Shown: in pieces, positions 9,353 to 17,922 of the stretch
Layout: every line of letters begins with the position of its first letter
Position numbering within the stretch: the first letter of the stretch is position 1
Origin: an uncultured Actinomyces sp.
GTDB lineage: Bacteria; Actinomycetota; Actinomycetes; Actinomycetales; Actinomycetaceae
Direction: 5' to 3'
DNA: 53,048 nt
Assembly: GCA_938014245.1 (NCBI GenBank)
Contig: CALLSD010000028.1
Span: 1-53,048 of the forward strand
Notes under the pieces: model-generated
Told to the model about the DNA's origin: nothing
Databases searched by the model: none
The model's input: only the letters and a program-made list of their open reading frames with translations
Program-made: the position numbers and the translations under genes

Positions 9353-9949
9353 GTGTACGAAGGAGCTCTTCAAGATCTCATTGATGAACTTGGCCAGCTT
9401 CCCGGGGTTGGGCCAAAGAGCGCGCAACGCATGGCTTTGCATCTTCTCGAGGCCGAGCCTGAGGACGTCGAGCGCTTGACCACCGCGATCAACGCGGTGC
9501 GACACCAGGTCAAGCACTGCTCGGTGTGTGGGAACCTCACCGAAGACGATGAATGCTCGATTTGCCGCGATCCGCGCCGCGATCCCAGCATTATCTGCGT
9601 CGTGCAGGAACCGAAGGATATTCAGGCGATTGAGAACTCTCGGGTTTTCCGCGGTCGCTATCACGTGCTGGGTGGAGCCATTGACCCGATCCACGGAATT
9701 GGCCCTGATCAGCTTAGGATCCGCCAGCTCTTGGGGCGTCTCTCTGACGGTGTCGTTCAGGAAATCATCATTGCAACGAACCCGAATATCGAAGGGGAAG
9801 CGACGGCCTCGTATCTGGCCAGAACCCTGTCCACTATTGGCGTGACAACAACGCGTCTGGCCATGGGGCTACCCGTGGGCGGCGACCTCGAATACGCGGA
9901 TTCCATTACCCTGGGCCGGGCAATGGAAGGCCGACGCAATATGTCCTGA
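9353..9949 (+). CDS. recR: Recombination mediator protein RecR
   Basis: A 198-residue RecR of normal length, which works with RecO/RecF to load RecA at gaps. A helix-hairpin-helix region (LPGVGPKSAQRMA, residues 16-28) is followed by a C4 zinc finger (Cys 56, 59, 68, 71) and a Toprim domain (IICVVQEPKD onward). The GTG start at 9353 has GGAGGG at 9338-9343 within the end of dnaX. The usual dnaX-ybaB-recR order lacks ybaB here: only three bases separate the two genes. Confidence 0.97.
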   Translation: MYEGALQDLIDELGQLPGVGPKSAQRMALHLLEAEPEDVERLTTAINAVRHQVKHCSVCGNLTEDDECSICRDPRRDPSIICVVQEPKDIQAIENSRVFRGRYHVLGGAIDPIHGIGPDQLRIRQLLGRLSDGVVQEIIIATNPNIEGEATASYLARTLSTIGVTTTRLAMGLPVGGDLEYADSITLGRAMEGRRNMS

Positions 9950-9980
9950 ACGTCGACGGAAACTGTGAAAGGATCTTGAC

Positions 9981-10706
9981 GTGAGTACAACAGAGTCCAA
10001 CTTCATCCGCCCCGATGGGACGCCCGCGCGCATTCTTGTCGTCGACGATGAATCCGTCCTCGCTGAGCTTTTGGGATCGGCCTTGAGGCACCAGGGCTGG
10101 GAGACAAAGACCGCAGCCAATGGCTGGGAAGCCTTGGATAAGGCCGATACTTTTGACCCCGATGTCGTCGTCTTGGATATCCAGATGCCCGGCCTTGACG
10201 GGATGGAAACTCTGGAACGCCTGCGTAAGCGCAAGCCCCATCTTCCGGTCCTGTTCTTGACGGCTCGTGACGCGGTTGCTGATCGTGTTGCAGGACTGCG
10301 CGCTGGTGCCGATGACTATGTGACGAAGCCCTTTGACTTGGATGAAGTTACCGCGCGAATCGACGCCCTGCTTCGCCGGTCTGGAATGGCTTCGGTTACC
10401 GCTGAACGTGTTCTGACCGTTGGTGATCTGACCCTGGATGAAGACTCGCATGATGTTGCACGTGGTGGTGAAGCTATCACGCTCACGAACACCGAATTCG
10501 AGCTGCTGCGGTACTTCATGGAAAACCCGAACGTTGTCTTGTCGAAGTCGCAGATCCTCGACCGCGTATGGTCCTACGATTTTGGCGGTCAGGCGAACAT
10601 CGTCGAGCTCTACATTTCGTATTTGCGTAAGAAGATCGACGCTGGGCGTGACCCCATGATTCATACGGTCAGGGGAGCCGGTTATATCCTCAGGCCCGCC
10701 TCCTAG
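9981..10706 (+). CDS. OmpR/PhoP-family two-component response regulator
   Basis: A 241-residue DNA-binding response regulator. The receiver domain (about 17-130) has the acidic pair DDE, phospho-acceptor Asp66 in VVVLDIQMPG, and the switch Thr and Lys in LFLTARD and YVTKPF. The winged-helix output domain (about 140-238) ends in YISYLRKKID and HTVRGAGYILRP. The GTG start at 9981 has AAAGGA seven bases upstream. Its tail resembles mycobacterial PhoP/TrcR, but orthology cannot be settled here. The kinase gene follows with overlapping translation signals, so the two form one operon, probably continuing from recR. Confidence 0.95.
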   Translation: MSTTESNFIRPDGTPARILVVDDESVLAELLGSALRHQGWETKTAANGWEALDKADTFDPDVVVLDIQMPGLDGMETLERLRKRKPHLPVLFLTARDAVADRVAGLRAGADDYVTKPFDLDEVTARIDALLRRSGMASVTAERVLTVGDLTLDEDSHDVARGGEAITLTNTEFELLRYFMENPNVVLSKSQILDRVWSYDFGGQANIVELYISYLRKKIDAGRDPMIHTVRGAGYILRPAS

Positions 10707-10714
10707 GAGCGCCA

Positions 10715-12379
10715 ATGACAAGCTCTGCCCCCCAAGCTTCGAATACCGAATCGCAAGCGCGCGCTCCCAAGCACAGTGCTCCCCAGACAAAGCGCAAGCG
10801 ATCTCGTCTTCTCACTGTTCGCCTGAGTCGTTTTCTTGCTGCAGCTGTCGCTTTAGCGTTGGTCACCATGCTTGCTGCCTCGGCGCTTGCAATGCATTCG
10901 TGGATGACTTCCAAGATCGATAGTTCGCTCGAATCCATGCTCAGCAGGCTTGAAAAGAACGCAGAGCTCAGTTTGCAGCAACCTGTTCCCCCACCCCCGC
11001 CTCCAACGGCCGGGTCACAGGACGACCAGGATGATCACGGTCCATCACAGTCGAATTCCCCAAGTTCCTCCGCTTCGCCAAGCGAACACGGACCGCGCGG
11101 CTTGCGAGGCCCGGGTTCTTCAGAAGGCCAGTTGCAGCTCATCAAAGACGACGATGAGATCGTTTCAGGTGTCGTCAAGCAATTTGATGTGGTGGAGCTC
11201 GATAGCGCCGCTCAGCAGCAGATTCTCTCTCTGCGCTGTGATGGACACGGGCACAATGTCAGCCTGACGAATTTTGGCTCTTTCAGGATCATGTGCGGTC
11301 AATCAGAGTCACGGACACTGGTCGTCGGCCTGTCTTTGGCGGCCAATAACTCGACGCTGATTATGTTGGTGGCTCTTGAAGGTGTCATCGCTCTGGTCGT
11401 GATCGCCGGTGCGACTTTCATCGGCCGCAAGTGGATTCGCAGGGAAATGCTCCCCTTGGGTGAGGTAGCGGCGACCGCGAGAAGCATCGGCACCAAAGAC
11501 CTGATTGCTACTCCAACGGTTGAGGACTTCCAACGCGTTGATTACTCCATCGCCCAGCCTGGTGATGAGGTCGGCGATGTTGGTTACGCCCTGAATACGA
11601 TGATCGACAATGTTGAAACGGCACTTCAGGCCCGCGCCGAATCCGAGCAGCGCCTGCGCCAGTTCGTCGCCGATGCCTCGCACGAGCTTCGCACTCCATT
11701 GGCGTCGATTCAGGGCTACACGCAGCTTCTGCAAAAGGGAAGCGCGGATGAGGAGCTTGCGCTCGCGCGTATTGCCTCAGAGTCTGCCCGCATGTCCGGT
11801 CTGGTCGAAGACCTCCTGCTATTGGCTCGCTTGGATGCGGGCCGAGAACTCGCCAGTGATCCGGTCGACCTGATCCCCCTGGCGATTGACGCGGTTTCGG
11901 ATGCGCACGCGGCGGGCCCGGATCACGAGTGGGTCTTGGACCTCCCTCAGTTCGATGACGAGGACGAAGACTGCGTCTCCTGCACGGTTGCGGGCGATGA
12001 ATCCGCACTTCGCCAGGTGTTCGCAAACCTGGTGAATAACGCGCGAATCCACACTCCCGCGGGCACGCGCGTCAAGGTTGGTGTGCAGGTGATTGGCGGC
12101 GGGGCCTCGGCACCGGGGTTTGTGCGCATGAGTGTTGCCGACGACGGCCCGGGTATCCCGCCCGAGTTGCGCGCTACCGTCTTTGATCGTTTCGTCCGAG
12201 GCGACACTTCGCGCTCGCGTCAAGGGAAGGGATCGTCTGGCCTTGGGCTGTCGATCGTTTCTTCGATCGCCGAGGCCTTGGGCGGCCGGGTGGATGTGGA
12301 TACCGTGTGCGAAGGCGAAGCTAAGCCCGGTGAACACGGGACGACTTTCTCGGTGATCCTGCCTGCGATGGAATTGTGA
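10715..12379 (+). CDS. Membrane sensor histidine kinase, partner of the upstream regulator
   Basis: A 554-residue kinase. Transmembrane helix 1 is at about 35-60. An extracytoplasmic loop (about 65-205) contains a low-complexity stretch of Pro, Ser, Asp and His (about 88-135). Transmembrane helix 2 is at about 212-236. These are followed by HAMP, the HisKA box with His323 in FVADASHELRTPL, and a HATPase domain with NLVNNARIHT (N box), DDGPGIP (G1) and GKGSSGLGLSIV (G2). The ATG start uses AGGAG (10705-10709), which overlaps the regulator's stop codon. The stimulus is unknown; the acidic Ser/Pro loop could read ions or the wall, but that is speculation. Confidence 0.95.
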   Translation: MTSSAPQASNTESQARAPKHSAPQTKRKRSRLLTVRLSRFLAAAVALALVTMLAASALAMHSWMTSKIDSSLESMLSRLEKNAELSLQQPVPPPPPPTAGSQDDQDDHGPSQSNSPSSSASPSEHGPRGLRGPGSSEGQLQLIKDDDEIVSGVVKQFDVVELDSAAQQQILSLRCDGHGHNVSLTNFGSFRIMCGQSESRTLVVGLSLAANNSTLIMLVALEGVIALVVIAGATFIGRKWIRREMLPLGEVAATARSIGTKDLIATPTVEDFQRVDYSIAQPGDEVGDVGYALNTMIDNVETALQARAESEQRLRQFVADASHELRTPLASIQGYTQLLQKGSADEELALARIASESARMSGLVEDLLLLARLDAGRELASDPVDLIPLAIDAVSDAHAAGPDHEWVLDLPQFDDEDEDCVSCTVAGDESALRQVFANLVNNARIHTPAGTRVKVGVQVIGGGASAPGFVRMSVADDGPGIPPELRATVFDRFVRGDTSRSRQGKGSSGLGLSIVSSIAEALGGRVDVDTVCEGEAKPGEHGTTFSVILPAMEL

Positions 12380-12446
12380 CCTGCACAATTTATGCGAAAA
12401 ACGAATGACAGAATGGCATAAATTCGATATTCTTTAATCAATCGTT

Positions 12447-12496
12447 CAGCCCGCCTCAACCGATATGGTTGAGAGTGGGCTGGATCTTTTTCTTTC
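12447..12496 (+). terminator. Intrinsic terminator after the two-component operon
   Basis: The stem CAGCCC (12447-12452) plus CTCAACC (12455-12461) pairs with GGTTGAG (12467-12473) plus GGGCTG (12477-12482) across a small internal loop, and is followed by GATCTTTTTCTTTC. It ends the recR/two-component transcript. Confidence 0.75.
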
Positions 12497-12866
12497 GAGA
12501 TCGCAATATATTAAGCCCTCAAGACCAACGAGGGTGTCGTTCGGGACTCTTGTCAACCGTCGATAAGGTTGGAAAACAGCGTCGAGAGTTTAATTTTGAA
12601 AAAGGTCTTCTCTCGGTTGATAAGCAAGACCCGATTCCTAAGGAATATAACCGCAATGCAATGGTTCATACTGGTTCCTCCGGTCAGTACACGATAGTTA
12701 ACTGTATGAATGTGTTGTTACTAGCAACAAATCTATAAATTTTCGCGGTAACTATTCTGAAAGAACAATGGCTGATTTTCGCTCGGACTTCTCAGAGGTT
12801 CTGGGTTCTTGTTGTCCGCATGCGAAGGAGAGCTTGCTAAAGATATGAAGTCCTATTTGGATGCTT
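12497..12866. other. AT-rich stretch without a convincing gene
   Basis: About 370 bases, clearly more AT-rich than both flanks. The only open frames are short, lack a ribosome-binding site and start inside the upstream terminator or run antisense. A small dyad TTGTT-N6-AACAA lies at 12715-12730. No RNA gene, toxin gene or insertion sequence end was recognised. It may be decayed accessory DNA linked to the neighbouring ribbon-helix-helix gene. Confidence 0.5.
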
Positions 12867-13397
12867 TCACTTACGACTACGTCGGCCAGTAGCGATTGAG
12901 TGTTTTGTGCGTGGTTCAAAAGGATGCCCGTCATTGAAGAGATCTCGCTCAGTCTCAAGCTTATGAACGATAGCTTCCACTACCCATTGAGAAAGTGACC
13001 TGACATCTCCGCGAGAAAAAGAAAGCACATAAGCACCTCTGACTTCATCAGCGAGTTCTTTGGGGACTCGGAATGACATTTTCTCCAGTTCCCGACGTTC
13101 ATGGATTTCATCCTCTAAGGCAAATTGAGGGCTATCAACTGTCTCGCTTGGGGTCTCAAAGAGCGGAAAACCTGGGTCGATGTCGTCGTAGATTTCGTGC
13201 CCACTTTTATCATCAACGCTGATCGGGATGTCGGTTGCTGAAAATTGAGGATGAAGAGTGGGCTGAAATGGAAAACCCTGGTCATTAACAATTTGACGCA
13301 AGAACATGTTGATCGCGGTAGACACGTCAATGCCCATGCGCGCAAGGGTATCTGCAGCAGAACGCTCAAGATTGCTGTCTGACTGCCGTTGATTCAT
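12867..13397 (-). CDS. Two-domain ribbon-helix-helix protein: RelB/DinJ-like N-terminus, ParB-like C-terminus
   Basis: A 176-residue protein. Residues about 10-50 (AADTLARMGIDVSTAINMFL and QGFPFQP) match RelB/DinJ antitoxins. A polar acidic linker (50-108) follows. Residues about 109-160 (SFRVPKELADEVRGAYV, then RSLSQWVVEAIVHKLE, then GHPFEP) resemble the C-terminal centromere-binding ribbon-helix-helix domain of actinobacterial plasmid-type ParB proteins. The ATG start has AGGAG eight to ten bases upstream. No RelE/YafQ toxin follows and no ParA lies nearby, so its job is open: autonomous DNA binder, orphan antitoxin or plasmid remnant. Domain calls rest on remembered family patterns. Confidence 0.7.
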   Translation of the reverse strand: MNQRQSDSNLERSAADTLARMGIDVSTAINMFLRQIVNDQGFPFQPTLHPQFSATDIPISVDDKSGHEIYDDIDPGFPLFETPSETVDSPQFALEDEIHERRELEKMSFRVPKELADEVRGAYVLSFSRGDVRSLSQWVVEAIVHKLETERDLFNDGHPFEPRTKHSIATGRRSRK

Positions 13398-13447
13398 TAT
13401 TGATCTCCTAGCTTAAGTGAGATGGGGGTGCGTCAAAGTGACCTTCG

Positions 13448-13476
13448 TTAGTAAAAGTGTCGGGTGGCACTACTAA
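13448..13476. promoter_or_regulatory. Dyad at the ptsI 3' end, upstream of the ribbon-helix-helix gene
   Basis: TTAGT (13448-13452) and AGTG (13456-13459) mirror CACT (13468-13471) and ACTAA (13472-13476). It overlaps the ptsI stop codon and sits about 50 bases upstream of the ribbon-helix-helix start. It could be the ptsI terminator, though only a short T-run follows on the minus strand, or an autoregulatory operator. Confidence 0.35.
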
Positions 13477-15197
13477 AACTCCACTTCGAGCGCGGTGCGC
13501 GCACGGTAGCGGGCCTCGCCAGGATCAGAGGCCTCGACAACGGAAGCAGCAGCCAAGCGGCACTGTGCCAGGCTCACCTGAGCAAGCTGCGCACCGACCG
13601 AGGGAATAGCCAAGCGTGGCATCGACAGCGCAGGCACACCCATACCCGCGAAAACGCAGGCCAGCAGCGGGTCAGCCGCGGCCTCGCCACACACACTCAC
13701 GCTCACCCCGTGCGTGAGGCCAGCGTGCGCAACCTGCGCAATCAAGCGCAAAGGCGCGGGTTGCCAAGGATCGGAATACTCAGCAAGGTCTGGCGAGAGT
13801 CGGTCCGAAGCCATCGTGTACTGGATGAGGTCGTTCGAACCAATCGACACGAAGTCCACGTGCTCCATGATTGAATCGATCATTAGCGCCGCTGCGGGAA
13901 CCTCAATCATGACCCCAGCATGCAGCTCGACCTCGAAACGCTCGGAGAGCTGGCGAACCGACGAGGCAAACCACTTGGCCTCGGCAGCTGTTGACACCAT
14001 CGGCGCCATCACCGAAACCGAAGTCTCACGCTGACGCATCGCCGCAAAAGCAATCGCCTCGAGCTGGTTTTGGAGAATCTGCGGATGCGGACCTGAGGTT
14101 CGGATCCCGCGAACCCCAAGAGCCGGGTTCTCCTCGCCGGGAATCGTCGCATAGGCCAGCGGCTTATCGGAGCCCGCATCCAGCGTGCGCACGCACACTG
14201 AATACCCCTGGAACTCTTGGAAAATATTCGAATAAAACTCGGTCTGTTCCTCAATGGAAGGCTCGGTTTGCGCGTTGAGGAAGGCAATTTCTGAACGGAA
14301 AAGCCCGATCGAATCGGCAAGTGGGGAACGGGCAGCAGCCTTCGCGCTGGCCAGGTCGTGGATATTTGCCAGCAAACGCACGGGATGATCATCCGAGGTG
14401 TGCGCGGGCGGTGCCCACTTGAGGGTGGCCTCGGCGCGGCGTCGGTCACGTTCCACGGCCTCGCGGGCCTCATTCTCGGGAACGCCAGTGGTCACGGAGC
14501 CCACAAAAGCATCCATCAGCACATACTCGCCCGTGCGGATTTTGTTGATGCGACGAGCCGCCACGATGCAGGGGATCCCCAGCTGGCGCGCGATGATTGA
14601 GGTGTGCGAGGTGGGGCCGCCCAGCTGGGTCACGATTCCCACGCAGTGCGCGGGGTTGAGATGCGCCGTGTCCGAAGGCGACAAATCCCGCGCGCAGAGA
14701 ATATAGGGGTTTTCCGAGGTCGCCTGCACCTTCCGCGCATGCACGCGCGCATCGCTGGCCTCGTCACCTGAGGAAGCAGCTAGGTGGGCAAGAATCAGGT
14801 CGCGCACGTCTTTGAGGTCCGCCACGCGCTCGAGCATGAGTCCGCCCGCAGCGCGGAAGACTTCGGTGAACTTTTCGGTCGCGCGAACAACCGCCTGAGG
14901 AGCGGGTACCCCGGAATAAATCCACGATTGTGCTTCCGCAATCCAGCTGGGATCGGTCGCTAGGGAAGCGGTCATCATGAGCACGTCGGAGACATCGCCA
15001 TAGGCCTGTTCGGATTGGGCGAAGAGGTCATCGCCGACGCTTCGGCAGATCTCTTCCAAATGCGCGGCACATGCGGCGCGCTCCTTGGGGGGAAGCTCGG
15101 TGAACTCTGTGGGGGGGAGGGGGTGACGTGATGTCCATACGATCGGTGCGTAGGACACTCCATGAACAACGGGAGTGCCGTAAACCGTGTGCGACAT
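13473..15197 (-). CDS. ptsI: PTS enzyme I (phosphoenolpyruvate-protein phosphotransferase)
   Basis: A 574-residue cytosolic enzyme that autophosphorylates from phosphoenolpyruvate and passes the phosphate to HPr, normal length for the family. The N-terminal HPr-binding and swivelling domain carries the active histidine, His198, in GGPTSHTSIIARQLGIPC. The C-terminal PEP-binding barrel shows GLFRSE, RTLDAGSDKPL, NPALGVRGIR, the metal-binding region HVDFVSIGSNDLIQYTMA and the catalytic-Cys region VSVCGEAA. The ATG start has AAGGAA eight bases upstream. No HPr or enzyme II gene is in this window, so the gene stands alone, transcribed divergently from lysC. Confidence 0.96.
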   Translation of the reverse strand: MSHTVYGTPVVHGVSYAPIVWTSRHPLPPTEFTELPPKERAACAAHLEEICRSVGDDLFAQSEQAYGDVSDVLMMTASLATDPSWIAEAQSWIYSGVPAPQAVVRATEKFTEVFRAAGGLMLERVADLKDVRDLILAHLAASSGDEASDARVHARKVQATSENPYILCARDLSPSDTAHLNPAHCVGIVTQLGGPTSHTSIIARQLGIPCIVAARRINKIRTGEYVLMDAFVGSVTTGVPENEAREAVERDRRRAEATLKWAPPAHTSDDHPVRLLANIHDLASAKAAARSPLADSIGLFRSEIAFLNAQTEPSIEEQTEFYSNIFQEFQGYSVCVRTLDAGSDKPLAYATIPGEENPALGVRGIRTSGPHPQILQNQLEAIAFAAMRQRETSVSVMAPMVSTAAEAKWFASSVRQLSERFEVELHAGVMIEVPAAALMIDSIMEHVDFVSIGSNDLIQYTMASDRLSPDLAEYSDPWQPAPLRLIAQVAHAGLTHGVSVSVCGEAAADPLLACVFAGMGVPALSMPRLAIPSVGAQLAQVSLAQCRLAAASVVEASDPGEARYRARTALEVEF

Positions 15198-15256
15198 CGT
15201 GCGTTCCTTTCTTGGGAGCCGAGCTCACACTATTCTCCCATGCCCCGAAGGCTCCG

Positions 15257-15294
15257 GTATGTGCGGTAACTTACGTTTGCAAATGGGCACATAC
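15257..15294. promoter_or_regulatory. Perfect spaced inverted repeat between ptsI and lysC
   Basis: GTATGTGC (15257-15264) and GCACATAC (15287-15294) are exact 8-bp complements separated by 22 bases, so their centres are 30 bp apart, about three helical turns. The element lies 60-97 bases upstream of the ptsI start and about 90-126 upstream of lysC. It could be a two-site operator for either gene. No regulator is identified. Confidence 0.4.
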
Positions 15295-15382
15295 GTTCAC
15301 GTGTTGGTCAAAAGTCGCAGCAACCCCAAACTTTCGCCACGATTAGGGAAGGAAACCAGAACACAGACAGTTAGGACTACTC

Positions 15383-16699
15383 GTGGCGCTCATCGTGCAA
15401 AAGTACGGAGGCTCGTCCGTCGCCGATGTCGAAGCGATCAAACGCGTTGCAAAACGCATCGTCGACACTCGAAACGCCGGACACAAGCTCGTCGTTGTCG
15501 TCTCCGCAATGGGCGATACAACTGACGACCTCTTGGACACGGCCGCTCAGATTACCGAGCATGCTCCCGAACGCGAAATGGATATTCTCCTCACCGCGGG
15601 CGAGCGTATTTCGATGGCCCTCCTGTCTATGGCGATTAACGAGTTGGGTGTTGCCGCTCAGGCCTTCACCGGCGCACAAGCAGGCATTCACACGACCTCC
15701 GCCTACGGCCGCGCACAAATCACCGGCATGGTTCCCGAGCGCATTGCCCGCGCAATCTCGGAAGGGCAGGTCGCAATTGTCGCCGGATTCCAAGGAATTT
15801 CCGATGACGAGGACGTGACGACCCTGGGCCGAGGTGGCTCCGATACGACCGCGGTCGCTCTCGCGGCTGCCCTCCACGCTGATGTCTGCGAGATCTACAC
15901 CGACGTTGATGGCCTTTTCTCTGCAGACCCGCGAATCGTAAAAAAGGCCCACCGCGTTCGCACCATCTCGACCGAAGAAACCCTGGAGCTGGCCGCTCAC
16001 GGAGCGAAGATCCTCCACCTGCGTGCCGTTGAATTTGCCCGCCGCTACAAGGTTCCCTTGCACGTGCGTTCTTCTTTCTCCGAGAAAGATGGAACCTGGA
16101 TTTCCGACACCCCTGCGTCCCCCTCACTTAAAGGCCTGGTTCCCGAGGCCGCATTCCTCGACCCGAAAGAAGGACAGATGGAACAGCCCATCATTTCTGG
16201 AATTGCCCATGACCGCGGCCAGGACAAGATCACTGTTGCCGGCGTCCCGAACCACCCCGGTCGCGCGGCGAAGGTCTTTAAGACCATTGCTGCTGCGGGC
16301 GCCAATATTGACATGATCGTCCAGAACATCCCCGTCGGCGATCGCACTCGCGCGAACATCACCTTCACCATTCCCGAGGCCGACGCCCAGGTTGCTCTGG
16401 ATGCTTTGGATGCCGCGAAGGAAGAGATCGGTTTCCAAGAGGTCCTCTACAACCCGAACATCGGCAAGCTTTCTCTGGTGGGTACCGGAATGCGTACCAA
16501 CCCGGGTGTGGCCGCACGCCTGTTCGCTGCGCTGTCTGAGGCGGGAATCAACATCGATCTGATTTCTTCTTCCGAGATTCGTCTGTCGATCGTGACTCGA
16601 TTGGAAGACCTGGACCGCGCGGTTGCAGTTGTCCACTCTGCTTTCGGCATGGACGCCGAAGTTTCCGAGGCCGTTGTCTACGCTGGCACGGGCCGCTGA
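15383..16699 (+). CDS. lysC: Aspartate kinase
   Basis: A 438-residue aspartokinase, the first step of the lysine, threonine, methionine and diaminopimelate pathway. The N-terminal kinase domain starts KYGGSSVADVEAI and has the conserved LGRGGSDTTAVALA and YTDVDGLFSADPR stretches. The C-terminal regulatory part (about 265-430) holds two ACT domains, visible as DKITVAGVPNHPGRAAKVF and KLSLVGTGMRTNPGVAARLF, consistent with feedback control. The GTG start has TAGGA seven bases upstream. In related actinobacteria a second start inside lysC makes a small beta subunit; that was not tested here. asd follows in the same operon, and lysC-asd near recR is a known actinobacterial gene order. Confidence 0.97.
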   Translation: MALIVQKYGGSSVADVEAIKRVAKRIVDTRNAGHKLVVVVSAMGDTTDDLLDTAAQITEHAPEREMDILLTAGERISMALLSMAINELGVAAQAFTGAQAGIHTTSAYGRAQITGMVPERIARAISEGQVAIVAGFQGISDDEDVTTLGRGGSDTTAVALAAALHADVCEIYTDVDGLFSADPRIVKKAHRVRTISTEETLELAAHGAKILHLRAVEFARRYKVPLHVRSSFSEKDGTWISDTPASPSLKGLVPEAAFLDPKEGQMEQPIISGIAHDRGQDKITVAGVPNHPGRAAKVFKTIAAAGANIDMIVQNIPVGDRTRANITFTIPEADAQVALDALDAAKEEIGFQEVLYNPNIGKLSLVGTGMRTNPGVAARLFAALSEAGINIDLISSSEIRLSIVTRLEDLDRAVAVVHSAFGMDAEVSEAVVYAGTGR

Positions 16700-16730
16700 G
16701 AACGCGTATTTACACAAAGAGAGGCTGAAA

Positions 16731-17780
16731 ATGGCTGGTTTGACGGTTGCTGTTGTCGGTGCGACGGGCCAGGTTGGTCGCGTCATGCGCACGATCCTGG
16801 AAGAGCGAAACTTCCCGGTTGAAACGATTCGTTTCTTTGCCTCCGCTCGCTCGGCGGGTTCGACACTCCCGTGGAAGGGCACAGAGGTCGTCGTTGAAGA
16901 CGTCGCGACCGCCGACTTCTCCGGGATCGACATCGCGATCTTCTCCGCGGGTGCAACGGCCTCGCGCGAGTACGCGCCGAAGTTTGCCGAGGCCGGCGCA
17001 GTAGTCGTCGACAACTCCTCCGCATGGCGCAAGGACCCCGAGGTCCCGCTGGTCGTCTCCGAAGTGAACGGTGCAGATATCGCCGATCGCCCCAAGGGCA
17101 TCATTGCCAACCCGAACTGCACGACCATGGCCGTCATGCCTGCAATTAAGCCGCTTGCGCAAGCTGCTGGCGGTATTGAGCGTCTGACCGTGTCCTCTTA
17201 CCAGGCCGTGTCTGGCTCGGGACTCAAGGGTGTTCGTGAGCTCCTCGATCAGGTTCGCGGCACCGTCGATCAGAACCTCGAGGGCCTGACCACCGACGGA
17301 CATGCCGTTGATTTCGGTACTCCCCAGGTTTACGTCGCTCCCATCGCTTTCGATGTTGTGCCCTTGGCCGGTTCGATTGTTGACGATGGCAGCTTCGAGA
17401 CCGACGAAGAGCAGAAGCTCCGTAACGAATCGCGTCGTATCCTGCATGCTCCCAATCTGCTTGTGAGTGGTACCTGCGTGCGCGTACCGGTCCTGACCGC
17501 ACACACGATGACCGTCCACGCTGAGTTCCCCGCTTCGATTTCTCGCGACGAGGCCGTGGCCGCGCTCAACAGTGCTCCCGGAGTTCGCGTCGTCGACGTC
17601 CCGACCCCTCTTGAGGCTGCCGGTGAAGATGATGTCTTGGTCGGCCGTATTCGCCAGGACCAGGCCGTTCCGGATAACCGCGGCATTGTTTTCGTGGTGA
17701 GTGGCGATAACCTGCGCAAGGGCGCAGCTCTGAATGCAATTCAGCTGGCTGAACTGGTTGCTGCTGAGCTACAGGGCTAG
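16731..17780 (+). CDS. asd: Aspartate-semialdehyde dehydrogenase
   Basis: A 349-residue NADP-dependent enzyme that reduces aspartyl phosphate, the LysC product, to the semialdehyde. The Rossmann motif VVGATGQVGRVM lies at residues 7-18, DNSSAWR at about 92-98, and catalytic Cys130 in NPNCTTM, with SSYQAVSGSG following. The start chosen is the ATG at 16731, preceded by AGAGAGG. A longer upstream reading would overlap lysC and lacks a ribosome-binding site. It lies 31 bases after lysC and is the last gene of that operon. Confidence 0.97.
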   Translation: MAGLTVAVVGATGQVGRVMRTILEERNFPVETIRFFASARSAGSTLPWKGTEVVVEDVATADFSGIDIAIFSAGATASREYAPKFAEAGAVVVDNSSAWRKDPEVPLVVSEVNGADIADRPKGIIANPNCTTMAVMPAIKPLAQAAGGIERLTVSSYQAVSGSGLKGVRELLDQVRGTVDQNLEGLTTDGHAVDFGTPQVYVAPIAFDVVPLAGSIVDDGSFETDEEQKLRNESRRILHAPNLLVSGTCVRVPVLTAHTMTVHAEFPASISRDEAVAALNSAPGVRVVDVPTPLEAAGEDDVLVGRIRQDQAVPDNRGIVFVVSGDNLRKGAALNAIQLAELVAAELQG

Positions 17781-17854
17781 AGCATGTCGAACGAGCCGGG
17801 TTCTTGCGCGCACTGCGTGGGTGCCGCCTGAACGGATGCGCTCCTAGGTAAGCA

Positions 17855-17893
17855 ATAAGTGGTGGGGACGGCTTGGTCGTCCCCACCACTTAT
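17855..17893. terminator. Bidirectional hairpin between asd and thioredoxin
   Basis: A perfect 16-bp stem, ATAAGTGGTGGGGACG (17855-17870) with CGTCCCCACCACTTAT (17878-17893), loop of seven. It sits between convergent genes. Strong T-runs are lacking, as is common for high-G+C terminators. Confidence 0.8.
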
Positions 17894-17922
17894 CTGTCGT
17901 ACGAAGTCAGTACTGAGTGAGG

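Noticed and set aside
12469..12738. 89-codon open frame after the histidine kinase
   Set aside because: It starts inside the terminator hairpin, lacks a ribosome-binding site and has AT-rich non-coding composition.
16623..16730. N-terminal extension of asd
   Set aside because: It overlaps lysC out of frame. The ATG at 16731 has a ribosome-binding site and aligns with the family's Rossmann start.
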